DNA of 38,967 bases from an uncultured Corynebacterium sp. Its GTDB lineage: Bacteria > Actinomycetota > Actinomycetes > Mycobacteriales > Mycobacteriaceae. The stretch covers positions 1 through 38,967 of the forward strand of contig NZ_CAMIAN010000019.1 in NCBI RefSeq assembly GCF_946221155.1, in the 5' to 3' direction. The notes beneath the pieces are model-generated. The model saw only the letters and a program-made list of their open reading frames with translations. It searched no databases and had not been told where the DNA came from. Shown here piece by piece: positions 7,658 through 16,025 of this stretch. The translations under genes and the position numbers were made by a program. Each line of letters begins with the position of its first letter. The stretch's first letter is position 1.

Positions 7658-8932
7658 TTATTTTGCCGCCAGGCGTGCGGAGCGGTGAGCGATCCAACCG
7701 ATAACCAGCAGGATCAGGCCAACCACGCCCAGGATCCACGGCAGGATGGTGCCCATCAGCTTCATCTTCTGCAGACCGTCGCTGGCCTTCTTCATCTGCC
7801 CTTCGCGGGACTCGTCATCCCAGGCGCCCGGGAAGTACACGGCGGTACGGGTCGGGTTGTTGATCTCCTCGTCCTTGTTCTCGAAGATCTGCTGCGCCTC
7901 TTCGTCATCCTGCGCGTAGTACTGGAAGACCTCCTCGGAACCGTTCACGATCACGCCGGTATCCGGCTGCACGCGCAGCACGCGGTGGACGGTGTAGTAG
8001 CGGGACAGCTCAACCTCGGGGCCGAGGTCCTCCTTCTTGTCGCCCTCTTCGCCTTCCTTCTTCTCGTCGGCCTTCTCGTCCTTCTTCTCGGCCTGCTCGC
8101 CGTCCTTCTTCTTGATGTCGGCCGGGTCGATGCCCCAGACCTTCGCCGGGAACTTCAGACGCAGCGCGGCCAAGGTGCCCTTGTCGCCCTTGGACAGCTC
8201 ACCGTCGGCCTCCAGGCGCTCGCGCAGGGCCGGGTACAGCTCGGTCGGGGGAACGGTCTGCTCGAAGCGGTAGACCTTCTCGCCGTCCTGCTCCTCCTCG
8301 CCGACGTAGTCGATCGGCTGGGTCTTCAGGATCTGCATGTCGAAGTAGTCGTAGGACTTGCGGTCCGTGCCCATCGGGAACTGGTAGGTGATGCCAGGGC
8401 GGGTGAACGGAGCGACGGAGGCCTCAACCTCTTCATCCTTACCCTCGCTGGCAGCTGCATCCAGGGCCGGTGCGTTCAGCTCGATCGAGGACGTCGGCTC
8501 CGGGACGGGCATCTGCGTCTTGCGATCCAGCGTGATGTGGTCGATCGACGCGCTGATCAGGTTCTTCGGCTCTTCCCGGTCCGTGCGGAACAGGGTCTGG
8601 CCGGACTCGAGGGTCACGACATCATCGTCCGAAGGTTCCTGGGCGGTGGTGAAGCGCTGGGACTGCATCTCCAAGTCCTTGTTGATGAAGCAGCTCACCT
8701 GCGGGTTGTCGCCCTTGCACTCGGGCTTGTCCTTGTTATTACCCACCGGCTTGCCGGCAGCTAGCGCCCCAGAGTCCAGCAGGTTGCCGGGGGTCTTCGG
8801 GGTGATGGTGGTGGATACGAGGTCCAGCGGCAGCACCTTGCCCTTCGGGACGACATAGGTGGGCAGTGCGATGGCAAAGACCAGCATGGCTACACCGAGC
8901 ACGATCGCTACGGAGGAGAGGATTCTCTTCAT
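7658..8932 (-). CDS. DUF3068 membrane protein, MmpA/Rv0227c-like ('PorA family')
   Basis: This 424-residue protein has an N-terminal TM (about 5-27, VAIVLGVAMLVFAIALPTYVV), a large extracytoplasmic domain and a C-terminal TM (about 392-415, PWILGVVGLILLVIGWIAHRS) ending in a basic tail. Size, topology and position next to a TmaT-like gene match Rv0227c (DUF3068). I recall the corynebacterial orthologue being reported as MmpA, involved in surface transport of trehalose mycolates. Automated annotations often call it a porin, which the two-TM topology does not support. A Lys/Glu-rich stretch at about residues 268-302 (KKKDGEQAEKKDEK...) looks like an added disordered loop. The ATG at 8932 has AGGAA about 10 bases upstream. 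A 40-bp gap separates it from the downstream Rv0226c-like gene. Confidence 0.85.
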   Translation of the reverse strand: MKRILSSVAIVLGVAMLVFAIALPTYVVPKGKVLPLDLVSTTITPKTPGNLLDSGALAAGKPVGNNKDKPECKGDNPQVSCFINKDLEMQSQRFTTAQEPSDDDVVTLESGQTLFRTDREEPKNLISASIDHITLDRKTQMPVPEPTSSIELNAPALDAAASEGKDEEVEASVAPFTRPGITYQFPMGTDRKSYDYFDMQILKTQPIDYVGEEEQDGEKVYRFEQTVPPTELYPALRERLEADGELSKGDKGTLAALRLKFPAKVWGIDPADIKKKDGEQAEKKDEKADEKKEGEEGDKKEDLGPEVELSRYYTVHRVLRVQPDTGVIVNGSEEVFQYYAQDDEEAQQIFENKDEEINNPTRTAVYFPGAWDDESREGQMKKASDGLQKMKLMGTILPWILGVVGLILLVIGWIAHRSARLAAK

Positions 8933-9090
8933 AGGATGGGGTTTCCTGACTCTATCTGTCTATATCTATCCGGTGACTGTAGTTAGCCTGTAAAGCTTCC
9001 AATACTTTAGCCAATCAAAACTAGATACTTTGCAGATTTAGAATATTTCTCTAGAAAAGTCATCGGGGGTGTTTTCGCCTGCCGGTCGGT

Positions 9091-9096
9091 TAAGCT
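9091..9096 (+). promoter_or_regulatory. Leaderless-type -10 box TAAGCT for the TmaT-like gene
   Basis: TAAGCT is followed by exactly 7 bases and then the ATG at 9104, with no Shine-Dalgarno. It lies at the right edge of a 171-bp AT-rich divergent intergenic region (8933-9103), which must also hold the promoter of the DUF3068 gene. I could not place that promoter confidently. Confidence 0.55.
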
Positions 9097-9103
9097 GATC
9101 CCG

Positions 9104-10399
9104 ATGAGCACGAAGATTCCCTCCGCCCGCCCTGCGCCCTTCCTACCTGCACTGGAAGGTCTCCGCGCGATCGCCTGCTCCGGCATCATCATCACCCACG
9201 TCGCGTTCCAGACCGGTGCGGATACGGGCAATCTGCTGAACCGCATGATGGCGCGTACGGACTTCTTCGTGCCGGTGTTTTTCGCCCTCTCCGGGTTCCT
9301 GCTGTGGCGCCGTCATCGCGCTGATTTTGCAGTATCTACCTCGCAGGACAATCTGCTGACTCTGGCGGGCTACTACGTGAAACGCCTGGGACGCATCTTC
9401 CCGGCCTACCTGGTCACCGTCGCAGTCGTGCTGCTGTTCTTCCCGGTGGCGGGCTCGCCGACGGTGTGGCAGATGATTTCGAACGTCATCATGGCGCAGA
9501 TCTACGTCGATGGAGGGCTGATCGGCGGACTGACCCACCTGTGGAGCTTGTGCGTAGAGATGGCTTTTTATCTGGTGCTGCCTGTGATTGCGGTGGCGTG
9601 GGGGCGTCGAGAGAGAAAATGGCGCATTGTGTGGATCGTGGTAGTGGCGGCGGCGAGCTTCGGCTGGGCCTTCATCCCCGCGTTCGCCGAGCCACCGGCG
9701 CCGGGTGGCTTGAACCCGCACATCATGCCACCTGCGTTTATCGCGTGGTTTGGGGTGGGGCTGCTCGGTGCGGAGCTGGAGTCTATCGTGCAGGATCGTG
9801 CCTACGCGCGCACGGGTAAGGACGGGGCCGAGGGTATTGACGCCCGGTACCAGCTGCCGGAGGTGCGATTTGTAGCGAAGTTCCGCTGGGTGTTCTGGTT
9901 GCTGGCCATCGGTGCGCTAGCGGTCGCGGCTTCGGATGGGCCGGAGGGGCTGACGCACGCGTCGCCGGCGGAGTTCGCCCGCCGGACGCTGTATGGCCTG
10001 GTGTTTGCCGCCGCGCTGATCGTTCCCTACACACTGGCGCCGCGGTCGAAGTTCCTGGAGTCGGCGCTCATGCAGGCGCTGGGCCGCTGGTCGTATGCGA
10101 TCTTCCTATGGCACATGTCGCTGCTATCGCTGGTGTTTCCGCTGCTGGGCGTGCCGTTGTTCAGTGGGCAGACCGCGCTGGTGCTGGCGGCAACGTTTGT
10201 GCTGAGCGTGCCCGTGGCCGCGCTGAGCTACTCGTTGGTGGAGGAGCCCGCGCGCCGGTTCATCAATTCCTGGTGGCGGTCGGTGCGGGATGCCAAGCGC
10301 GAGGCTCGCGCTGCAGAGGCTGCAGATGCCAAGACAGAGACCACCACGGCCAGCAGCACGACGGCGAGTGCGCCGTTCACCACGAACCCGCCCGCGTAG
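9104..10399 (+). CDS. tmaT: Acyltransferase-3 family membrane protein, TmaT-like
   Basis: This 431-residue integral membrane O-acyltransferase of the OafA/acyltransferase-3 family has about ten hydrophobic segments. The N-terminal FLPALEGLRAIACSGIIITHVAF holds the family Arg and the conserved His. Further landmarks are FFVPVFFALSGFLLWRR, TLAGYYVKRLGRIFPAYLV and GLTHLWSLCVEMAFYLVLP. The orthologous position next to an Rv0227c-like gene fits Rv0228/TmaT, which acetylates trehalose corynomycolate to license its export. The symbol rests on family and context. Its last 57 codons (Ala/Thr-rich cytoplasmic tail) overlap the 3' end of aftD on the opposite strand by 172 bp. Confidence 0.85.
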   Translation: MSTKIPSARPAPFLPALEGLRAIACSGIIITHVAFQTGADTGNLLNRMMARTDFFVPVFFALSGFLLWRRHRADFAVSTSQDNLLTLAGYYVKRLGRIFPAYLVTVAVVLLFFPVAGSPTVWQMISNVIMAQIYVDGGLIGGLTHLWSLCVEMAFYLVLPVIAVAWGRRERKWRIVWIVVVAAASFGWAFIPAFAEPPAPGGLNPHIMPPAFIAWFGVGLLGAELESIVQDRAYARTGKDGAEGIDARYQLPEVRFVAKFRWVFWLLAIGALAVAASDGPEGLTHASPAEFARRTLYGLVFAAALIVPYTLAPRSKFLESALMQALGRWSYAIFLWHMSLLSLVFPLLGVPLFSGQTALVLAATFVLSVPVAALSYSLVEEPARRFINSWWRSVRDAKREARAAEAADAKTETTTASSTTASAPFTTNPPA

Positions 10400-13300
10400 T
10401 AGTTCCCGCTGCCCCAGGACCCGCGGATGCAGAGCAGCAGTGCCAGGAACGCGGCCGTCCCGGTGATGGCCTTGCCCACCAGGATGGCGCGGCGGAAGCG
10501 CTGGCTCCGTGGGGCGTGCTCCTTTAGCTGAGCCGCGTTTGCTGCTGCTGCCGCAGCTGCCGATACCTCCGGCAGCCCCGGCATCCGGCGGGTTCGCCGC
10601 ACCACGAAGATGCACAGTCCCACCAACACCAGCGCTGCCACCAGGCCGATGGCCAGCCATGCGCGGTATAGTTTCGTGCCCTCGAAGTGAATTTTGACCA
10701 GCCCGGACTTGCCCTCCGGGACGATCCACCCTTGCTGCCAGCCATTCACCGTGATTGGCGTGAGCTGCGTGGTTTCGCCGTCTTCCTCCAACGTGGCTAC
10801 GCGCCCGGGGTTCGCCTGCGAAGGGCTGAACAGCACGCGCTTCTTATCCGAGGCCTCCAGGCGGGTGGATTGCTCGCCGGGCGCCAACTGATCCCGCGGA
10901 GTGGCCTGCTCCACCGGCTGCGCAGCCGGGGTTTCCCGCACTGCGGCGCCGAACAGCGGCTCGGCGACGGAGAGCGCCACCCAACGCGCCGTGGTCGACA
11001 GCACGTGCCTGCCTGCGGGCAAGTTCAGGGTGTCTCCGCAGGTGTAGTCCTTGCCGTCGATGGTCACGGGTGCCTGGTCGTCGTCGGCGCATTCGGGGGT
11101 GTGCACTACCACCGGTAGCTCGCCTGCGCCGTTGCCAATGGTTTCCGGCACCTCGAAGCCGCGTAGCATGACGGACTCGTTGATTTCCTGGCCGAATACC
11201 CACCGGTTCAGAGTTGCCCCCGCGGTTGTTCCTGCGCCGCCATCCACCGGGGGTACCGTTGGCACGCGCTGCGGGGTGACGTTCTTCTCCCCGTCGGCCA
11301 GCACTTTCGCCTCGGCCACGCCGAAGTCGCCGAAGGCGCCCACGATCGTCACACGGATCGCATCGGCCCGCCCGGCGGGCACCTTCACCTTGTTGGTCTC
11401 GCCGGTCTTGAGGGTTGCCGACGTGCCCGACACGATTTTGCCCTGCAGGTACGTCGTCACCTGCACGCGTGCCGGGCGGCCTTGAATGTCCAGGTGTAGC
11501 CCCAGTTTGTTGTAAGCCTCGTCCAGGCGGAACTCGATGTACTGCCCGGCCACGTTGCCGACCGTCGGCCGCCAGGCGGTCCTGTGCGAACCATCCACCG
11601 CGGAGGTCGCGGAAGAGTACGTCTCCGCCCCGCCGAAGCTCGTCGGGTCCGCAGCGGTGGAGGAGACCCGTACCTCGCCACGGCCTTCCGCGCGCGTCAT
11701 CTGCTCCGGCGCGATTTCCTGCCCGTCCGCATCGCGTACGGGGTAGTCGCGCACCGGGTTCAGCACCTGCACCGGGTCGTCTTCGTCGCGGATCTCGCTG
11801 TCCGCGCCCACCACGTTGCCGTAGTTGTGGTCGCGTAGCGCGGGCGTGTCCGTCACCGTCTGTGCGGGTAGCTCTAGTTCTTTGCCTTGTGACGCCCCCA
11901 CGCGCGCCCTAGCGGCACCCTGCCTACCCAGGGCCGCGTCCGCCGCCGCCAGACGGGGGAGGGACTCGGCGCTGGAATGGGTGACGTCGAGGCGTTCGGC
12001 GTCAATAATCCGCAGGTCGCCCGCAGTGTCCTCAGTGCCTGCAGCCTCGGGATCGGCCGGATCGACCCGATAGATCCGCACCTGCTCGTCGTCGCCGAAG
12101 GTGGCGGCCTTGCTGAAACCTCCGGAGCGCTCGAGGGTGCGCTCGATCCGCTTGGCCCCTGGGGTGTCGGCGGCGGTGGTCAGGTCGAAGCGCAGTGCCA
12201 GGTAGCCCACGCCCTGCTGCCGCAGTGCGGCGGCGAGGGAGGGGATGGCGGTGCCGGCTTCCAGTTCCCGCTGCACGCCGTCGAGGCCGCGGATGGCCTC
12301 GGGCTGCACCAGCGGTACGGAGTCGCGCACCACCCACGGCACGTCCAGCAGGGGCTGGGCGGGTTCGTCGCGAGTGTTTCCCCAGGTCTGGCGGGCAAAG
12401 CGCGCCTTGGGGAGGATCATGGTGCGGGCGGGGGCATGGTTCTCCCCGGCTTCCTTGGTGACTTCCGAGTTCAGCCAGTCTGCGGCCTGGGTCCAGTAGT
12501 TGGGCACGCTCCGGTAGGCGTCTGCTGCGGCGACGCGACCCGACCAGCCTGTGGTGGTGACTACTGCGACCAGCAGGCAGATGGCGATGGCGCGGGGGAC
12601 CTCCGCATGCTTCTCCGGGTGGAGCCACCGCACCCAACGTTCGCGGCTAAGCCCCGGCCAGGGCAGGCGAGCCAGACCGTGGGCGATGCCCACCACCAGT
12701 ACCAATCGCACCAAAGGATCGAATTTGTGCAGGTTGCGCAGAGGTGCGCCCGCACCGTCCAGGAAAAGCCGGCCCCAGGAGGACAGTGGGGAGATCGGGG
12801 CGGTGGCGAAGACCATCGCGGCCACTCCCACCAGCAGAATCGCCAGCCAGCGGCGTGCGAAAGGCAGCTGCGGACGAGTGAGCCCCCACAGGCCCAGGAA
12901 TGCCACCAGCAGGGTGCCGGCGACGAAGACGGGCTCGCCGACCAGCTCGTAGCCGCCCTGGCGTTCGGCGGAGAGGAAGGGGGTCCAGCTCGTGGTGCCG
13001 CGCAGGATCTCCGCGAGATTCATCCAGTTGGTGGTGAGGGATGCGGACTCGATGTAGTCCGTGAACGGTGGGGAGTACTTGCCTAGTAGGAGTAGTGGCC
13101 CGATCCACCAGAACGTGGCCAGCAGGCCTGCGGGCACCCACCACAGCGCGAAGTACAGGCCCGCGCGCGGGCGGCGGATGCACATGCCCAGCCAGAAGAA
13201 CACAGCGGGCAGGACGGCCACGACGGTGGCGACGGCGTTCACAGCGCCCAGACACAGCACAGCTAGGGCGCTGAGTAGCGCGTATTTTGCCAGGTGGGAG

Positions 13301-13827
13301 CGTGTGCGGCGGTCGAGTTGGGCATCTCGCGTTACCATCGCCGCGCTTGCCACGGGCAGCAGCACCCACGGCACCAGCGCGCACACCCACGCCTCGGAGC
13401 TAATAGCGCCGAGCGTGGTGAGGACCCGTGGGGAGAGCGCAAAGAGAATGCCCGCAATCACGCGCGAGCCACGGCTGCCGATGCCTAGCCGCTGCAGCAG
13501 CAGAACCGTGCCGGCGAATGCGAGCGCCAGCAGCAGCCCCCACCACAGGCGCTGCGTGACCCAATCTGGCAGGAAGGAAAACACGGCGAAGAACAGGCCG
13601 TGCGGGAACAGGTACCCGTAAGCCTGATTCTGCAGCTGTCCGAGCGGGAAGGTATCCGTCCAGGGGTATAGAGCCTGGCGGAGGAATCCCCAGGGGTTGG
13701 CCGTCAGGTCCAGCTTCGTGTCGGCCGAGGTCAGCCCAGGGGACTGCAGGAATGCGAAAAGAAACCACGCGAGGGTGCTATACACCCAAGCGCGGCGAGA
13801 AAGGGGGCGATGCGCCGTAGTTGGCAC
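10228..13827 (-). CDS. aftD: Alpha-(1->3)-arabinofuranosyltransferase AftD
   Basis: This 1199-residue GT-C membrane glycosyltransferase uses decaprenyl-phospho-arabinose to extend or branch arabinan of arabinogalactan and lipoarabinomannan. A first TM near the N-terminus leads into GLTSADTKLDLTANPWGF, where D36 or D40 occupies the position of the GT-C catalytic Asp. About ten TM segments follow to near residue 420. A large periplasmic part includes a discoidin-like carbohydrate-binding module (DGSHRTAWRPTVGNVAGQYI, residues about 755-775). Two or three C-terminal TMs complete it. The start is GTG at 13827, 14 bp after the stop of the DUF2613 gene, with AAAGG about 11 bases upstream. It is shorter than the M. 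tuberculosis protein, as recalled from the family. Confidence 0.92.
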   Translation of the reverse strand: MPTTAHRPLSRRAWVYSTLAWFLFAFLQSPGLTSADTKLDLTANPWGFLRQALYPWTDTFPLGQLQNQAYGYLFPHGLFFAVFSFLPDWVTQRLWWGLLLALAFAGTVLLLQRLGIGSRGSRVIAGILFALSPRVLTTLGAISSEAWVCALVPWVLLPVASAAMVTRDAQLDRRTRSHLAKYALLSALAVLCLGAVNAVATVVAVLPAVFFWLGMCIRRPRAGLYFALWWVPAGLLATFWWIGPLLLLGKYSPPFTDYIESASLTTNWMNLAEILRGTTSWTPFLSAERQGGYELVGEPVFVAGTLLVAFLGLWGLTRPQLPFARRWLAILLVGVAAMVFATAPISPLSSWGRLFLDGAGAPLRNLHKFDPLVRLVLVVGIAHGLARLPWPGLSRERWVRWLHPEKHAEVPRAIAICLLVAVVTTTGWSGRVAAADAYRSVPNYWTQAADWLNSEVTKEAGENHAPARTMILPKARFARQTWGNTRDEPAQPLLDVPWVVRDSVPLVQPEAIRGLDGVQRELEAGTAIPSLAAALRQQGVGYLALRFDLTTAADTPGAKRIERTLERSGGFSKAATFGDDEQVRIYRVDPADPEAAGTEDTAGDLRIIDAERLDVTHSSAESLPRLAAADAALGRQGAARARVGASQGKELELPAQTVTDTPALRDHNYGNVVGADSEIRDEDDPVQVLNPVRDYPVRDADGQEIAPEQMTRAEGRGEVRVSSTAADPTSFGGAETYSSATSAVDGSHRTAWRPTVGNVAGQYIEFRLDEAYNKLGLHLDIQGRPARVQVTTYLQGKIVSGTSATLKTGETNKVKVPAGRADAIRVTIVGAFGDFGVAEAKVLADGEKNVTPQRVPTVPPVDGGAGTTAGATLNRWVFGQEINESVMLRGFEVPETIGNGAGELPVVVHTPECADDDQAPVTIDGKDYTCGDTLNLPAGRHVLSTTARWVALSVAEPLFGAAVRETPAAQPVEQATPRDQLAPGEQSTRLEASDKKRVLFSPSQANPGRVATLEEDGETTQLTPITVNGWQQGWIVPEGKSGLVKIHFEGTKLYRAWLAIGLVAALVLVGLCIFVVRRTRRMPGLPEVSAAAAAAANAAQLKEHAPRSQRFRRAILVGKAITGTAAFLALLLCIRGSWGSGNYYAGGFVVNGALAVVLLAVVVSVLASAASAARASRLASRTDRHQELMNRRAGSSTNE

Positions 13828-13841
13828 GTGATGGTGCGCCT

Positions 13842-14048
13842 TTATTCGCTGTTGCGACCGCCGTACTGGACGGCGCCCAGGAAGGCGTTGTCCTGGTTCA
13901 CGGCGATCTGCTCGTCGGTGGGCAGTTCAGTGGTATCGGCCATTGCGCCAGCGCCGAACGTTGCGGCGCCGCCCAGGACCAGGCCTGCAACTGCGGAGGC
14001 GACCAGTGCGCCCAGGCCGCGACGGTTAGAGGCGGTTTCGTTAGCCAT
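13842..14048 (-). CDS. DUF2613 small membrane/secreted protein (Rv0236A-like)
   Basis: This 68-residue protein has one hydrophobic segment (GALVASAVAGLVLGGAATFGAGAMA, about residues 12-36) and a short polar tail. The segment could be an uncleaved anchor, or a signal peptide cleaved after GAMA. Size, sequence character and its place directly upstream of aftD match Rv0236A (DUF2613). The ATG at 14048 has AGGAAT a few bases upstream. With only 14 bp to aftD it is almost certainly in the same transcript, so an accessory role with AftD is plausible but not shown. Confidence 0.85.
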   Translation of the reverse strand: MANETASNRRGLGALVASAVAGLVLGGAATFGAGAMADTTELPTDEQIAVNQDNAFLGAVQYGGRNSE

Positions 14049-14084
14049 GTTAATTCCTGTTCCTAGTGGGATTGTTGTGGTTTT

Positions 14085-14115
14085 AGCGTACTAGCTTCTT
14101 GTGGATAGTACCCAA
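14085..14115 (-). promoter_or_regulatory. Possible promoter of the DUF2613-aftD transcript
   Basis: On the minus strand, TTGGGT (14110-14115) and TACGCT (14085-14090) are separated by 19 bases, upstream of the gene starting at 14048. The -10 fits TAnnnT; the spacing is at the long end. Confidence 0.35.
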
Positions 14116-14146
14116 TGAAACGTCAACAGACCTTCGTTTGGGAAAA

Positions 14147-14686
14147 CTAGTCCTCATCTTCGATCGGCGGGACGATCAGTACGGGGCGACCGGCATTCTT
14201 GATAATGCTGTCCGAAACGCTGGACTGCAGGAAGGATTTCCAACCCGACAGGGCACGGGTGCCTGTGACAATCAGATCCACATCCAGCTCATCGGCAGCG
14301 TCAACGATGGCGCTCCAAATAGCTGTTCCGGACTCTACCAGAAAGGGTTCGGTAACAAAACCATGGGAGTTGGCCAGGTCCACGCCCTCGTTGCAGATGT
14401 TTACAGCCTCTGCGTACGCCGGATCGTCGTCTTCCGGTTGCTCTCCGGTTTCATTGGACCAATCGTGCTGCATCATGCCGCTCATCCCCGCCGCACGCGC
14501 AGCCTGGCGGTGGATCGGTTCCCACACAGTCAGGATGTAGGCGTTCTTCGCGGACAGGAAGCGCCCGGCGTGTTCCACGGCCCCACGGGCTTCGGCGGAG
14601 CCATCGTAGGCGATCAGGACGGTATCGCCGCTCGCGTCGAAAGCCTGCTCGTGTGGTTGCTGGGCTTGTGCTGCCTGCTCGGTCAT
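14147..14686 (-). CDS. Universal stress protein (UspA family), degenerate nucleotide motif
   Basis: This 179-residue protein has one Usp domain: DTVLIAYDGSAEARGAVEHAGRFL at the N-terminus and DLIVTGTRALSGWKSFLQSS plus GRPVLIVPP at the C-terminus. The ATP-binding form of the family has G-x2-G-x9-G(S/T). Here the second Gly is Ala and the third is Ser (GTRALSG...LQSSV), so it may not bind ATP in the usual way. The ATG at 14686 has GAGGAG 8 bases upstream, which decides it over the longer frame opening at 14752. It sits between the arabinan genes and a divergent GH3 lipoprotein gene and has no obvious functional link to either. Confidence 0.87.
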   Translation of the reverse strand: MTEQAAQAQQPHEQAFDASGDTVLIAYDGSAEARGAVEHAGRFLSAKNAYILTVWEPIHRQAARAAGMSGMMQHDWSNETGEQPEDDDPAYAEAVNICNEGVDLANSHGFVTEPFLVESGTAIWSAIVDAADELDVDLIVTGTRALSGWKSFLQSSVSDSIIKNAGRPVLIVPPIEDED

Positions 14687-14766
14687 GTTTATCGCTCCTC
14701 GGTGGGCACTTCGGTGGCAACTCAGTGGCACTGCACGATTGGTGCACTGCATGTTGAATTTGTTAC

Positions 14767-14772
14767 TACGTT
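14767..14772 (+). promoter_or_regulatory. Possible leaderless -10 box TACGTT for the GH3 lipoprotein gene
   Basis: TACGTT is followed by 6 bases and the ATG at 14779. No Shine-Dalgarno is present between the box and the start codon. Confidence 0.4.
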
Positions 14773-14778
14773 AATACT

Positions 14779-15984
14779 ATGCCCCGTAGACACGTAGCCG
14801 CTGGCGCTTTAGGTTTCGTTCTTGTTGTTGCCTCTAGCGCTTGTTCCTTATCGACGCCCACTGACCAGCCAGCCGATACCTCCACCTCCGCTGAAACTTC
14901 CGCCGCGCCCAGCTCCGAAAACTCCAGCGCAGCCGAATCGAGCGCACCCTCGGCGGAGAATCGGCAGGCGTGTGCCCGGGTGGAGGGCAAGGCCCCTAGG
15001 GAGATGGCCGGCCGGATGCTTGCTGTGGGCGTCACAACCTACGAATCAGCAGAACAAGCCGTCGACGAAGGTGTGCGCCACCTTTTTATTGGCTCGCAGA
15101 CGGACAAATCCATTCTGAATGGGCAGGGCGATCCCGCGCGTAGCCTGGCGGCGCTTGAGGAGCGCGCGGGCGAACCGTTGACCGTGAGCGTGGACGAGGA
15201 AGGCGGGCTGGTGCAGCGCCTTTCCGAGATCGTCGGTGAGCTGCCGAGCGCGCAGCAGATGGCGGAGACGATGAGCCCCGAGCAGGTCCGCGACCTCATG
15301 GCTGAACACGGCAAGAAGGTCCGCGACTTGGGGATTACCGTGGACTTCGCGCCGGTGGTGGACCTGGCCGGCGGGCAGGAGGTTTCCGATAACGCGATCG
15401 GTTCGCGCTCCTTCAGTGCAGACCCGAAGGTGGCGGCTGACTATGCGCGCGCCTACTCGGAGGGGCTGCAGCAGGCGGGCGTGACCCCGGTGCTGAAGCA
15501 CTTCCCGGGCCACGGCCATGCCACGGGGGACTCGCACATGGGTGCCGTGACCACCCCGCCACTGGAGCAAATGCAGGGCAACGACCTGCTGCCTTTCCGC
15601 GAACTTATCGACGTTGAAGGCATGGCCGTGATGGTCGGCCACGTGGAGGTACCGGGGCTGGGCGAGTCTTTGCCGTCCTCGGTGAACCCTGCGGCCTACA
15701 AGCTGCTGCGGGAGGGCGGTTACGGGCCGAGGTATGACGCCCCAGGTTTCGACGGCGTGATTTACACCGACGACCTGACGGGCATGAAGGCCGTGACGGA
15801 TCGCTTCCCCGGCCCGGAGGCAGCGGTGGCGGCACTGGCGGCGGGAGCGGACGTGGCGCTTGCTGCGGCGGGAGCGGTGGAGATCCCCGAAGTAGTGGAG
15901 GCCATCCGCGTGGCGATCGACGAAGGCCGGATTCCGGAGGATCGTGTGCGCGATTCTGTGAATCGTACCTGCGTGGAAGAGTAA
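14779..15984 (+). CDS. lpqI: Secreted lipoprotein glycoside hydrolase family 3, LpqI/NagZ-like beta-N-acetylglucosaminidase
   Basis: This 401-residue GH3 enzyme probably releases terminal N-acetylglucosamine from muropeptides or glycans at the cell surface. A lipoprotein signal peptide ends in a lipobox (VVASSAC), giving an acylated Cys near residue 22, followed by a Ser/Ala-rich linker. The NagZ signature KHFPGHGHATGDSH has the His-Asp general acid/base dyad. The nucleophile is an Asp in GVIYTDDLTGMKAV. The position beside aftD matches Rv0237 (LpqI). The ATG at 14779 is needed to keep the signal peptide. Confidence 0.9.
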   Translation: MPRRHVAAGALGFVLVVASSACSLSTPTDQPADTSTSAETSAAPSSENSSAAESSAPSAENRQACARVEGKAPREMAGRMLAVGVTTYESAEQAVDEGVRHLFIGSQTDKSILNGQGDPARSLAALEERAGEPLTVSVDEEGGLVQRLSEIVGELPSAQQMAETMSPEQVRDLMAEHGKKVRDLGITVDFAPVVDLAGGQEVSDNAIGSRSFSADPKVAADYARAYSEGLQQAGVTPVLKHFPGHGHATGDSHMGAVTTPPLEQMQGNDLLPFRELIDVEGMAVMVGHVEVPGLGESLPSSVNPAAYKLLREGGYGPRYDAPGFDGVIYTDDLTGMKAVTDRFPGPEAAVAALAAGADVALAAAGAVEIPEVVEAIRVAIDEGRIPEDRVRDSVNRTCVEE

Positions 15985-16012
15985 AAGAATTCCCTGTTCG
16001 GAGGATTCGCGA

Positions 16013-16018
16013 TACACT
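16013..16018 (+). promoter_or_regulatory. Leaderless-type -10 box TACACT for the VanW gene
   Basis: TACACT is followed by exactly 7 bases and the GTG at 16026. TTCCCT at 15990-15995, 17 bases upstream, is a weak -35 candidate. The nearest GGAGG lies 19 or more bases before the GTG, too far to act as a Shine-Dalgarno. Confidence 0.55.
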
Positions 16019-16025
16019 AAACTGC

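Noticed and set aside
7658..8932. Porin annotation for the DUF3068 protein
   Set aside because: It has two TM helices and a large extracytoplasmic domain; this topology does not match the short helical PorA/PorH porins.
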